DNA of 64,000 nucleotides from CAVZCK01 sp963798805 (lineage in GTDB: Bacteria > Pseudomonadota > Alphaproteobacteria > Rhizobiales > Rhodomicrobiaceae), in contig CAWCVC010000010.1 in NCBI GenBank assembly GCA_963798805.1, positions 868,001-932,000 on the forward strand, read 5' to 3'. Made by a program: the position numbers and the translations under genes. The notes under the pieces were generated by a model, which saw nothing but the letters and a program-made list of their open reading frames with translations, made no database searches and was not told the DNA's origin. Of this stretch, positions 1 to 8,220 are shown piece by piece; the stretch's first letter is position 1, and every line of letters begins with the position of its first letter.

Positions 1-2
1 CG

Positions 3-1451
3 CGTCCGCTGCCCAAATCCGGCGTCTACGCCGTGCGCTCGGGGCCGGTGCTGGCCGAGAATATCCGCCACGCGCTGACCGGCCGGGCGCTCAAGCCCTA
101 TAAGCCACAGCGGGATGCCATGTATCTCGTCTCGACCGGTGAAGACTATGCGGTCGGTAAGAAATTCGGATTCACCTTCTCAGGACATTGGGTCTGGCGC
201 TGGAAGGACCGCATCGACCGGCGGTTTATGCAGCGCTTCAACGAGCTGCCGGAGATGACGCCGGAGGCTGCCGAAGCGGACTACACGCTAGCCGATTGCG
301 AAGCGGTGAGGGAGATCTCGGCCGTCGCCATGCGCTGCGGCGGCTGCGGCGCCAAGGTCGGCGCGACGGTGCTCGCCCGCGCGCTTGCCGAGATCGACCC
401 GGCCAGGCGCGGCGACGTGATCGTCGGCCTCGACGCGCCCGACGACGCTGCGGTGGTCGATAGCGGCGGACCTATGCTGAGCGTCGAGACAGTCGATTAT
501 TTCCGCGCCATTGTCGACGACCCGTACCTCTTCGGCAAGATCGCCGCCAACCATGCCCTCAGCGATATCTTCGCCATGGGCGCCGAGCCCCAGACCGCGC
601 TCGCCATCGCGACAGTGCCGTATGGGCTTGAGGCCAAGATCGAAGCCGATCTCGGCCAGATGCTCGCCGGCGCGAACGCAATGCTGCGCGCGGCCAACTG
701 CGCCTTGGTTGGCGGCCACACCTCGGAAGGGGCCGAGCTGTCGCTGGGCTTCGCCGTCACCGGTCTTGTCGCGCGCGACCGGCTGTTGCGCAAAGCCGGC
801 ATGAAACCGGGCGACGCGCTGATCATCACCAAGCCGGTCGGCACCGGCACGCTGCTCGCCGCCGACATGCGCGGCAAGGCGAAGGCACGCTGGGTGATGG
901 CCGCACTCGATCACATGACGCGCTCCAATGCCGAGGCCGCCGCGATCCTGCGCGCGCATGGCGCAACCGCCGCGACCGATGTGACGGGGTTCGGCGTGCT
1001 CGGCCATCTGATCGAGATGGTGAAGGCGAGCGGGGTGGATGTGACGGTCGATCTGGCGCGCCTTCCGCTCCTGGACGGCGCCCGGGAGACGCTTGCCATG
1101 GGCATTTTTTCCTCGCTGCAGCCGCAGAACGTCCTGCTGCGCCGCGCCATCCGCAATCTCGACGAGGCCGAGCGCGAGGCACTCTATCCGGCGCTGTTCG
1201 ATCCGCAGACGGCCGGCGGTCTTATGGCGTCCATTCCGCCCCGCGAGGCCGTCGACTGCCTCACCGCGCTTCGTGCTGCGGGCTATGATCAGGCGATGAT
1301 GATTGGCAGTGTCGAGCCGCGCTCCGAGGCGCTGGAGCCGATCACGGTTGTCAACGGCCACATGAGCGAATGGACCGAAATGCTTGCTGACGTGACCGCG
1401 GACTTGGCGTCCGCCTACTCAAGAGACCTCTGCGAAAAAGCCTCTGGATGA
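3..1451 (+). CDS. selD: Bifunctional NADH dehydrogenase-like flavoprotein / selenide, water dikinase, 3' part
   Basis: The reading frame is already open at the window edge, so the 5' end is missing. The first ~90 codons are the tail of an FAD-dependent pyridine-nucleotide oxidoreductase (YAVRSGPVLAENIR, then FSGHWVWRWKDRIDRRFM). The rest is a complete SelD domain, which makes selenophosphate from selenide and ATP for selenocysteine or 2-selenouridine synthesis. SelD marks are MRCGGCGAKVG, where Cys occupies the catalytic Cys/Sec position, GGHTSEGAELSLGF and DVTGFGVLGHL. This fusion is known in Alphaproteobacteria. No selA, selB or mnmH lies nearby, so the selenium product used cannot be told. 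Confidence 0.93.
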   Translation, partial: RPLPKSGVYAVRSGPVLAENIRHALTGRALKPYKPQRDAMYLVSTGEDYAVGKKFGFTFSGHWVWRWKDRIDRRFMQRFNELPEMTPEAAEADYTLADCEAVREISAVAMRCGGCGAKVGATVLARALAEIDPARRGDVIVGLDAPDDAAVVDSGGPMLSVETVDYFRAIVDDPYLFGKIAANHALSDIFAMGAEPQTALAIATVPYGLEAKIEADLGQMLAGANAMLRAANCALVGGHTSEGAELSLGFAVTGLVARDRLLRKAGMKPGDALIITKPVGTGTLLAADMRGKAKARWVMAALDHMTRSNAEAAAILRAHGATAATDVTGFGVLGHLIEMVKASGVDVTVDLARLPLLDGARETLAMGIFSSLQPQNVLLRRAIRNLDEAEREALYPALFDPQTAGGLMASIPPREAVDCLTALRAAGYDQAMMIGSVEPRSEALEPITVVNGHMSEWTEMLADVTADLASAYSRDLCEKASG

Positions 1452-1541
1452 CGAACTCGCGAAATGTGCGGAGTCGCGCCGGACTTAATCCGGGGCCCAT
1501 TGGCCTCAAAGCACGGCACGAATTTGCGGATGGGGGATTGG

Positions 1542-1572
1542 GTCCCGGCTCGGCCTTCGGCCGTCCGGGACG
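1542..1572. repeat. Palindromic intergenic repeat
   Basis: The arms GTCCCGG and CCGGGAC, with inner CGGCC and GGCCG, form a hairpin between the selD stop and the IS630 insertion. Similar GGTCCCGG...CCGGGAC palindromes are scattered in many Hyphomicrobiales genomes. It could also end selD transcripts, but no T-tract follows. Confidence 0.5.
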
Positions 1573-1647
1573 ACGACTTTGCGTGGCTCGGCCTTTCAAA
1601 CAACTCTGCTCAGGCGGCGACGCTGGCGAGCGGCGACAGGCTTTCCG

Positions 1648-1671
1648 CTAGTGCACTGACGCAAACAGAGG
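1648..1671. repeat. IS630 left terminal inverted repeat
   Basis: Begins CTAGTGCACTGAC. It matches the reverse complement of 2769-2792 at 21 of 24 positions; the CTAG includes the TA target. Confidence 0.92.
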
Positions 1672-2791
1672 ATTCACACGCGGCCTAGTTCGTGCGATTT
1701 TGCTGATATGGCACAAACCGTCAGCATCATCATCGCCTCTGAGGACCGCGCGCGTTTGGCGGCGGTTATTGAGGATCGCAACAGCGCGCAGAAGCACGTT
1801 CAGCGGGCACGGATCGTTCTTCTTTCGGCAGACAGGCTGCCCGTTCTGGAGGTGGCGAGGCAGATCGGTGGCAGTCGCCCGGGCGGTGTGGCGCTGGCAG
1901 TTGCGATATGCCGAGCAAGGGGTGGATGGCCTCTTGCGGGACAAGACGCGCAAGCCGGGTAAAGCCCCTGTTCAGTTGGAGACCGTGGCCAGGGTGCTGG
2001 CGCTGCCATGCTCCGAGCCACCCCATAACGCGACGCATTGGACCGGCCGGGCGGTCGCCAAGGCTGTCGGCGTCAGCTTGCGGACGGTGCAACGCATCTG
2101 GGATGGGCATCGCCTTCAACCTCACCGCTTACGCACCTTCAAGATGTCCAACGATCCCGCCTTTGCCGCGAAAGTGGAGGATGTCGTCGGCCTGTACATG
2201 GAGCCGCCCTGTCATGCCGTGGTGCTGTCCATCGATGAGAAAAGCCAGATTCAGGCGCTCGATCGCACGCAACCCGGCCTTCCGCTGAAGCCCGGCAAAT
2301 GCGCAACCATGACCCACGATTATAAGCGGAATGGCACCACCACCCTGTTCGCCGCGCTCAATATTCTCGATGGCACCGTGTTGGGGCGTTGCATGCAAAA
2401 GCACCGGCATCAGGAGTTTATCAAGTTCCTCAATGCGGTGGAGCGCGCCGTTCCGGCGGGAAAGGTCATCCATGCCATCCTCGACAATTACGCCACCCAC
2501 AAGCATCCCAAGGTCAAGCAATGGCTGGCCGACAATCCGCGCTGGGTCTTCCACTTCACGCCCACATCCGCATCCTGGCTCAACGCCGTCGAGGGCTTCT
2601 TCTCAGTCATCACCCGAAGGCGCATCCGTCGCGGCGTCTTCAAATCCGTCGCCGAATTGGAAGATGCCATCCGCCGCTACATCCGCGATCACAACGGTCA
2701 CCCCAAGCCCTTTGTCTGGACGAAATCCGCCAAAGAAATTTTCGGCAAACTCAAGCGCCTGCCTGCACCATCTGATTGAGTCAGTGCACTA
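1649..2791 (+). mobile_element. IS630-family insertion sequence
   Basis: The element has near-perfect terminal inverted repeats (1648-1671 and 2769-2792, 21 of 24 bases, the outer 13 identical) and one transposase gene. It is flanked by TA on both sides (1649-1650 and 2790-2791), the target duplication typical of IS630/Tc1-mariner elements; the target reads GCTAGC. The body is about 1.14 kb, normal for the family. It sits inside the 3' end of hemW. Confidence 0.93.
1708..2779 (+). pseudogene. IS630-family transposase, frameshifted
   Basis: Two frames together encode one DDE transposase. The N-terminal frame starts at ATG 1708 (MAQTVSIIIASEDRARL...) and holds the helix-turn-helix region up to RQIGGSRP. 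The second frame continues with VWRWQLRYAEQGVDGLLRDK to the stop at 2779. The catalytic acids are visible in SIDEKSQIQ, ILDNYATHKHP and SWLNAVEGFF. The switch needs a +1 step at 1881-1883, where CCCGGG appears to carry one extra G compared with the expected CCGGCGGTG. This could be a disabling mutation, recoding, or a sequencing error. Without correction the protein ends after about 84 residues. Confidence 0.85.
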
Positions 2792-2792
2792 G
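2769..2792. repeat. IS630 right terminal inverted repeat
   Basis: Ends GTCAGTGCACTAG, the exact reverse complement of the left outer 13 bases. The repeat supplies the stop codon now used by hemW (TGA, minus strand 2783-2781). Confidence 0.92.
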
Positions 2793-3920
2793 CATCCCGA
2801 TCAGCGCATTGAGAACAAGCCGCCCTTGCGGCGTCGCCACAATCCGCTCCCCGGCATCCATCCGCAGAAGACCATCGCGCGCGAGCATCGCTACAGTATC
2901 CAGCGCAATCTCGTGGCCGCTGCCGCGGCGAAAGTCGCTGAGCGACACCCCTTCCGACAGCCGCAACCCCATCAGCAGCATTTCCTCGGCCTCGTCGCGC
3001 TTGCTGAGCACTTCGCGCTGCACGAGGCCGTGGCCCTCTCGCTCGACCTGAGCGGCCCAGCGGGCTGGATCGCACTCGGCGGACAGGGCCAGCCGACCGC
3101 CCGGCGTGACGATGCGGCCATGAGCGCCGGGTCCGACGCCGGCATATTCGCCGTAGCGCCAATAGATGAGATTGTGCCGCAACTCCTCGCCGGGCCGCGC
3201 GTGGTTGGAAATCTCGTAACCAGGCAGCCCCGCAGCCTCGCACAGCTCCTGGGTGATCTCGAACAGCGCGGCCGCATCGTCATCCTGCGGCACGCTCAGC
3301 TTGCCGGTCTCGTGGAGGCGGTGAAAGGCGGTGCCCGGCTCGATGGTGAGCTGATAGAGCGAGAGATGCCCCGCCGCCAGCGCCAGTGCCTCCTTCAGTT
3401 CCGTGCGCCATTCCTCCGCCGTCTGGCCGGGGCGCGCATAGATCAGGTCGAATGAGACGCGGTCGAAATGCTCATGCGCAACGCCAATGGCGGCCCGCGC
3501 TTCGGCAACATCGTGCAGGCGGCCGAGAAAGCGGAGCTGATCGTCGCGCAAGGACTGCACGCCGAGCGATACGCGGTTCACGCCGGCGCGCCGGATGTCG
3601 GAAAAGCGCCCGGCCTCGACGCTGGACGGATTGGCCTCCAGGGTGATCTCGGCATCCGGCTCAAGCGCCCAGAGCGCGGCGATCCCGTCCAGAATCCGCT
3701 CAACAGTTGAGGGGAGCATCAGCGACGGCGTGCCGCCGCCGAAAAACACGCTCGACACGCGCCGCCCCGACGCCAGCTCGGCATAGAAGCTCAGCTCGCG
3801 CAGGATCGCCGCCAGATAGCGCTCCTCGCCGATTTCCCGCTTCACATGCGAGTTGAAATCGCAATAGGGGCATTTGGCGGCGCAAAAGGGCCAGTGGATA
3901 TAAATGCCGAAGGCGTCCAT
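2781..3920 (-). CDS. hemW: Radical SAM heme chaperone HemW (C-terminus altered by IS insertion)
   Basis: HemW is a coproporphyrinogen III oxidase-like radical SAM protein that inserts heme into respiratory enzymes. The [4Fe-4S] motif is CAAKCPYC (residues 13-20), followed by FFGGGTPS, and the HemW signature HNLIYWRYGEYAGVGPGAH lies near residue 245. At 379 aa it has normal length. The last codons and the stop lie in the IS630 inverted repeat. Removing the IS restores MLAESLSPLASVAA and a TGA at 1612-1610, so about 12 native residues were replaced by Val-His. The catalytic core is intact, so the protein probably works. It is last in the rph-rdgB-hemW run, 6 bp after rdgB. Confidence 0.93.
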   Translation of the reverse strand: MDAFGIYIHWPFCAAKCPYCDFNSHVKREIGEERYLAAILRELSFYAELASGRRVSSVFFGGGTPSLMLPSTVERILDGIAALWALEPDAEITLEANPSSVEAGRFSDIRRAGVNRVSLGVQSLRDDQLRFLGRLHDVAEARAAIGVAHEHFDRVSFDLIYARPGQTAEEWRTELKEALALAAGHLSLYQLTIEPGTAFHRLHETGKLSVPQDDDAAALFEITQELCEAAGLPGYEISNHARPGEELRHNLIYWRYGEYAGVGPGAHGRIVTPGGRLALSAECDPARWAAQVEREGHGLVQREVLSKRDEAEEMLLMGLRLSEGVSLSDFRRGSGHEIALDTVAMLARDGLLRMDAGERIVATPQGRLVLNALIGMLVH

Positions 3921-3926
3921 GCCGCC

Positions 3927-4544
3927 TTATATGCGCGGCAGGCAGGCTTTCGCAAAGGCTTCGAAGGCAACGGCGCGATGCGAGATCCGGTGTTTTGCGG
4001 CCGGCTCCATCTCACCAAAGGTGATGGAATGGCCATTTGGGACAAAAATCGGGTCGTAGCCGAAGCCAAAACTCCCGCGCGGCGGGAAGGTCAGATGGCC
4101 GAAGACCTTGCCTTCGAACTCCTGTGTCTCTCCGCTCGGCATAGCGAGGCAAAGAACGCAAGTGAAGTTCGCGCGCGGCGCGGGTTGCAGGGCACTCTTG
4201 GCCCGAAGCTCCTGCTCCACCCGGCGCATCGCCGCGCCGAAATCGCGGGCCTCGCCGGCCCAGCGCGCGGAATAGATGCCGGGGGCACCGCCGAGCGCTT
4301 CGATTTCGATGCCGGAATCGTCCGCCAGCGACGGCAGCCCGGTCGCCTCGGCGGTCGCCAACGCTTTCAGTCTGGCATTGGCGGCAAAGCTGTCGCCGGT
4401 CTCCTCCGGCTCCGGAACACCCAGCTCGCCGGACGAGAGCAACGTGATGTTCATCGGCGGCAGCAGATCGCGGAACTCGGCAACCTTGCCTTTATTGTGA
4501 CTGGCGATGACGAGCTGGTCGCCTGCCTTCAGCCGTTCGACCAT
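3927..4544 (-). CDS. rdgB: XTP/dITP diphosphohydrolase (non-canonical purine NTP pyrophosphatase)
   Basis: A 205-aa member of the HAM1/RdgB family. It hydrolyses dITP, XTP and ITP to monophosphates and so keeps deaminated purines out of DNA and RNA. Visible motifs are SHNKGKVAEF near the N-terminus, SLADDSGIEIEALGGAPGIYS in the centre and FGFGYDPIFVP, then HRISHRAVAF near the C-terminus. Its ATG overlaps the rph stop by one base (TGATG), so the two are translationally coupled; rph-rdgB-hemW order is common in Alphaproteobacteria. Confidence 0.96.
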   Translation of the reverse strand: MVERLKAGDQLVIASHNKGKVAEFRDLLPPMNITLLSSGELGVPEPEETGDSFAANARLKALATAEATGLPSLADDSGIEIEALGGAPGIYSARWAGEARDFGAAMRRVEQELRAKSALQPAPRANFTCVLCLAMPSGETQEFEGKVFGHLTFPPRGSFGFGYDPIFVPNGHSITFGEMEPAAKHRISHRAVAFEAFAKACLPRI

Positions 4545-5257
4545 CAGCCGACTGTCAGCTTTTGCAGGCTGACCAGCTCGCGGATGCCCTTCTTGGCGAG
4601 TTCGAGCAACTGCCCGAACAGCTCTTCGGAAAACGGCTCGCGCTCAGCGGTGCCCTGCACCTCGACCATGCCGCCCTTGCCGGTTATGACGAAATTGGCG
4701 TCAGCGTCCGCGGTGGAATCCTCGGCATAATCGAGATCGAGCACCGGCTCACCCTTATAGATGCCGCAGGAGATGGCCGCGACCTGATCTTTCATTATAT
4801 CGGCCCGGATCATGTCGCGCGCGTGCATCCATTGCAGGCAGTCATGCAGCGCCACCCAGCCGCCGGTGATCGCCGCCGTCCGCGTGCCGCCGTCGGCCTG
4901 GATCACATCGCAATCCACCGTGACCTGATATTCGCCGAGCGCCTGAAGGTCGACGACCGCGCGCAGCGACCTACCGATCAACCGCTGAATCTCCTGGGTG
5001 CGCCCGGATGGATGGCCCGTCGTCGACTCGCGCCGCACGCGATCGCTTGTCGCGCGCGGCAGCATACCGTATTCCGCCGTCACCCAGCCTCGCCCCTGCC
5101 CCTTCAGCCATGGCGGCAGCCGGTCCTCGACAGAGGCGGTACACAAGACATGGGTGTTGCCGAATTTGATCAGGCACGAGCCTTCGGCATGCATCGAGAC
5201 GGCGCGTTCGAACGCGACCGGTCGCATCGTATCGTTTTCGCGTTTAGACGGCCGCAT
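4544..5257 (-). CDS. rph: Ribonuclease PH
   Basis: A phosphorolytic 3'-5' exoribonuclease that trims tRNA 3' ends. It is 237 aa and starts MRPSKRENDTMRPVAFER, the standard N-terminus. Other marks are LPRATSDRVRRES, with Arg residues for phosphate and RNA contact, and DCDVIQADGGTRTAAITGG. First gene of the rph-rdgB-hemW operon. It is divergent from ogt across 231 bp with no other gene; hrcA, a frequent divergent neighbour of rph in this order, is absent here. Confidence 0.96.
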   Translation of the reverse strand: MRPSKRENDTMRPVAFERAVSMHAEGSCLIKFGNTHVLCTASVEDRLPPWLKGQGRGWVTAEYGMLPRATSDRVRRESTTGHPSGRTQEIQRLIGRSLRAVVDLQALGEYQVTVDCDVIQADGGTRTAAITGGWVALHDCLQWMHARDMIRADIMKDQVAAISCGIYKGEPVLDLDYAEDSTADADANFVITGKGGMVEVQGTAEREPFSEELFGQLLELAKKGIRELVSLQKLTVG

Positions 5258-5488
5258 CGGTTCTGCCTCGCGGATGGTTGGGCGGAAAGGCCGTCACACT
5301 ACGCGAGAGGCCGAATCGGGGCAACCGCTCTCGCGCAAGATCCACGGCCGATTTTGCGGCAAATTTTCAGCGCACGCATAAGCGGCGGCATGGTCCCGCA
5401 CAGCGAATGCCGTCCGCGTCCGAAAACCGCCAGAAAGGCCGGCCGTCTCTCCTATATATCTCGCAGGAACGAAAAGAATGGTCGATCG

Positions 5489-6043
5489 ATGAAACACGAT
5501 GTCTTCGAGTTCACGCTTTCACGCATGGCCTCACCGATCGGAGAGATGCTGCTCGTTGCCGATGAGCGCGGGCGGCTGAGGGCTCTCGACTGGTTCGATC
5601 ACGAGGAGCGGATGCAGCGGCTGATGGACCGGCAATATGGACACGGCCGGGTCCGGCTCGTGGGCGGAGCCACGCCTCCGCATATCCGTGAGACGCTGGA
5701 GGCTTATTTCGCCGGCCAAGTCAATGCGATCGATGCCCTGGAAGTCGAGGCCGCCGGCACACCGTTCCAGAAACGCGCCTGGGCGGCCTTGCGGCTCATT
5801 CCGGCGGGAAAGACGGCAAGCTACTCCGAGCACGCCGCCAAAATCGGCCATCCGACCGCGGTGCGCGCTGTCGGCCTGGCGAACGGGGCCAATCCGATCG
5901 GGCTGGTCGTGCCCTGCCACCGCGTGATCGGCGCCAACGGCACGCTGACCGGCTATGGTGGCGGGCTGGAGCGCAAGCAATGGCTGCTGGCGCATGAAGG
6001 CGTGCATATCGGCGGCAGCGAAAAGCAGCCGAGCCTGTTCTGA
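5489..6043 (+). CDS. ogt: Methylated-DNA--[protein]-cysteine S-methyltransferase
   Basis: A suicide DNA-repair enzyme moving O6-alkyl groups from guanine to its own cysteine. The active site is VVPCHRVIG, preceded by GKTASYSEHA and followed by GYGGGLERKQWLLAHE. The start MKHDVFEFTLSRMASPIGEML gives 184 aa, normal for Ogt. The frame stays open far upstream, but that part is antisense to rph and does not look like protein. No Ada regulatory domain is present. The first hairpin element begins 9 bp after the stop. Confidence 0.93.
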   Translation: MKHDVFEFTLSRMASPIGEMLLVADERGRLRALDWFDHEERMQRLMDRQYGHGRVRLVGGATPPHIRETLEAYFAGQVNAIDALEVEAAGTPFQKRAWAALRLIPAGKTASYSEHAAKIGHPTAVRAVGLANGANPIGLVVPCHRVIGANGTLTGYGGGLERKQWLLAHEGVHIGGSEKQPSLF

Positions 6044-6051
6044 CGATGACG

Positions 6052-6130
6052 CTAGTGTGGTGATCGAGAAATCCCCTTCATTGTTTCAGCTTGCTCAGCA
6101 AGAGGATTTCTCGATCTGAAACCACACTAG
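6052..6130. repeat. TA-flanked hairpin element 1 (MITE-like)
   Basis: A 79-bp near-palindrome. It has outer arms CTAGTGTGGT/ACCACACTAG, inner arms GATCGAGAAATCC (6062-6074) and GGATTTCTCGATC (6104-6116), and a 4-nt TGAA present only on the right arm (6117-6120). The loop contains TTGCTCAGC. TA lies at both ends (6053-6054 and 6128-6129), as for IS630-mobilised miniature elements. Reverse-complemented, it shares architecture, bulge and loop with 7278-7352 but not the stem sequence. Confidence 0.8.
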
Positions 6131-6219
6131 AATCTATAGAGTTGCTAAGCAGGTTTGTCCGGCCTGGCCAACAGATGCCGGTTGTGATTCTGTCTTTCCA
6201 ATGATTCGCGGGGTAAGAC

Positions 6220-7280
6220 ATGGCTGGCAAATCGCCGGTGGCGGCGACGGACGAGCAGAAAACGGCGCTGAAAGCTTTAGCTGGCGGTGCGGATCGCGCC
6301 GAGGCGGATCGGGCGCGCGCTATTCTGCTAACGCTTGATGGCTGGACCAGCAGCCGGATCGCGCAGGCATTTGGGGTGCGCGAGGATACGGTTCGGCTTT
6401 GGCGCAGCGACTTCATGCGCGGCGGGATCGATGCGCTGAAGGCGAGCGTTGCTTCGGGACCAATGCCGTTGAAGGCGCAGGCCGCGCTGAGAGTCGCCGG
6501 ACCACTTCTGTCGCAGCCGGTGGCGGACCGAACGAACTGGACGCTTGCCCGTCTTGCCGATGAGATTGCAGCCCGGGAAAACATCTCGATCTCTCGCTCG
6601 CAACTCTCCAAAGTGTTGCGCAAAAAAGGGGATTCCGTTTTCGGCGACCACGACACACACTGAAGGGCCGCCAGATCGCGAACGAGATTGATCGTGTCGG
6701 TCTGCGGCTCAAGCTGCGCAAAGCCCAGGCTGAGGCCGGCGATATCGTTCTCCTGTTCGCCGACGAAAGCGAGGCGCTGACGCATCCCTATTTGGCGCGA
6801 GCCTGGGCTAAGCGTGGCGCCGATCTCCGCGTGCCGGCCCCTGGACAATCCAAGAAAGTCGCCATGATGGGCGCGCTTGACTGGTTGGGCCGCAGGTTGA
6901 TCGTCGCCACCTCCCGCAGCAAGCGCAGCACCGACTTCATTGCCTTGCTGCAAACCCTCGATTTTCTCTACGGCCCCAAGCCTGGAATTCCGAGCAAGCC
7001 CGTCGTGATCGTGCTCGACAACGGCCCAATCCATACCAGCAAGGCAACGCGGGCGGCACTTGCTGCCCGCGAGCATTGGCTCACCGTCGAATGGCTGCCC
7101 AAATATGCGCCCGAACTCAACGACATCGAGGTTGTCTGGCATGATCTCAAAGCCCATCATCTCGCGCACCAGACTTTCACCGATGCTGAAACCCTCGATG
7201 CCGCTATCCACCAAGCCGTCGTGGCCTTGAACGCAGAACGAGGTCGCGATCCGTTGGGCAACCAGAGAATCTCTGCTTAG
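6220..7280 (+). pseudogene. IS630-family transposase in two frames
   Basis: The first frame (ATG 6220, MAGKSPVAATDEQKTALKAL) carries the helix-turn-helix part and ends at 6663. The second frame continues FRFRRPRHTLKGRQIANEID and carries the catalytic part: LLFADESEALTHP, VIVLDNGPIHTSK and YAPELNDIEVVWHDLK. A -1 shift at the run of six A and four G (6622-6631) joins them into a normal ~350-aa transposase. Such runs allow slippage, and IS630 relatives often use frameshifting, but the zero-frame phase (C AAA AAA GGG) is not the classic A AAA AAG. A one-base loss is equally possible. Confidence 0.82.
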
Positions 7281-7352
7281 TGTCCCTTGAGATTCCGAAG
7301 TTCGCTAAGCAACTAGCTGCAGAATGAGGCGAACTTCGGAATCGGGACACTA
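7278..7352. repeat. TA-flanked hairpin element 2 (MITE-like)
   Basis: A 75-bp near-palindrome. It has outer arms TAGTGTCCC/GGGACACTA, inner arms GATTCCGAAGTTCGC (7291-7305) and GCGAACTTCGGAATC (7329-7343), perfect over 15 bp, with TTGA on the left arm only (7287-7290). The 23-nt loop contains TAAGCAA and GCTGCAGAATGA. The transposase stop TAG and the stop of the minus-strand VWA gene both use its terminal TA dinucleotides. Confidence 0.8.
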
Positions 7353-8117
7353 GCGCGTCGCTGACGCACTCGCTGCCGGCCCGGCAAATCCCAGCCGCAG
7401 CTTTCCCGTTGGCTGCAGCCCAGCGATCTCTAAAATCAGCTTGCGGCGCACTGCCATCTCGAAGCTTTCCCGGTCCTTGGCGGTGATGACGAAGGCTCCC
7501 GGCCCGCCAATGATCCGCTCCTGGAAAGCCTTCTCGACATCATAGGCAACGGGTCTGCCGCCGCAATTCGGCTCGCGGCAAAGGATCGGCAGTCCGTTGA
7601 TGACGATGCCGGCGGCGACCGCCGCGTTTCGTGCATCGTGAATCGAAATGCCGTCCCAGCTATTGGCGCTGTCGCCTGAGAGATCGATCACCCGCCTCGT
7701 GCCGCGAATATCGTTGGTGTCGATCAGCTCATGCGCCTTCGCCAGTGCGCTTCCGATGGCGTTGTAGCCATAGGCCCGCCGTGGCGCGGTGCTGAGCGTC
7801 GACGCGAAGACTTTCGCGCTCTCCAGCCCGTCGATGATCGTCCAAGGCACCACGACATCCTGATGATTGGCGTCACCCCATTCGACATAGGTCACGGCGA
7901 TGCGCCGCAGCAGCCCCTGGCCGATTGCACTCAGGACCTCGGGATGCATCAAGGCCTCGGCATGGCCCTGCCGCTGGAAGTTCGCCTCAGCGCTGTCGAT
8001 CGAGCCCGAGCTGTCGGCCAGGAACACCAGCTCCAGATCGACATCCTCGGCATTCGCACCGGAGACGCCGCCGAAGCCGGCCGCCAGCAAAATAAAGATC
8101 AGGACGCGCAGCAGCAT
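7350..8117 (-). CDS. DUF1194 family secreted VWA-domain protein
   Basis: 255 aa with an N-terminal signal peptide (MLLRVLIFILLAAGFGGVSGANA). A von Willebrand A domain follows with the metal-binding MIDAS start FLADSSGSID and later DLSGDSANSWDG. The family is common in Rhizobiales and of unknown function; a periplasmic binding role is inferred only from the fold. It is divergent from a secreted HELGH metallopeptidase gene 103 bp away. The stop codon coincides with the end of hairpin element 2; the restored empty site also gives TAG, so the C-terminus is probably native. Confidence 0.85.
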   Translation of the reverse strand: MLLRVLIFILLAAGFGGVSGANAEDVDLELVFLADSSGSIDSAEANFQRQGHAEALMHPEVLSAIGQGLLRRIAVTYVEWGDANHQDVVVPWTIIDGLESAKVFASTLSTAPRRAYGYNAIGSALAKAHELIDTNDIRGTRRVIDLSGDSANSWDGISIHDARNAAVAAGIVINGLPILCREPNCGGRPVAYDVEKAFQERIIGGPGAFVITAKDRESFEMAVRRKLILEIAGLQPTGKLRLGFAGPAASASATR

Positions 8118-8220
8118 TGGTCACCGCAGAGGAATGGCTTGTCATCGTTCGAGCGATGATAGCACAATGCTCTGCCGTCCGCCCGGCGGCGCCTTGATGC
8201 GGCAATCATCGGAGCTTGTC

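Larger units (their letters stand above)
6053..7352 (+). mobile_element. Second IS630-family element with flanking hairpins (possible composite)
   Basis: A frameshifted IS630 transposase lies between two oppositely oriented hairpin elements, each ending in TA. The outer limits read GC-TA-GTGTGG and GGGACAC-TA-GC, and joining the outsides at one TA leaves ogt and the VWA gene intact. The core TTGCTNAGC occurs in hairpin 1 (6091-6099), just inside the element (6142-6150) and inverted in hairpin 2 (7304-7312). Whether the hairpins are the transposon ends or separate later insertions cannot be settled from one copy. Confidence 0.65.

Noticed and set aside
4562..5488. Long open frame upstream of ogt on the + strand
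   Set aside because: It is antisense to rph; its residues do not resemble protein, and the Ogt family start fits at 5489.
6052..7352. Integron attC sites as an explanation for the bulged hairpins
   Set aside because: No RYYYAAC/GTTRRRY boxes and no integrase; the ends are TA-flanked as in IS630 mobility.
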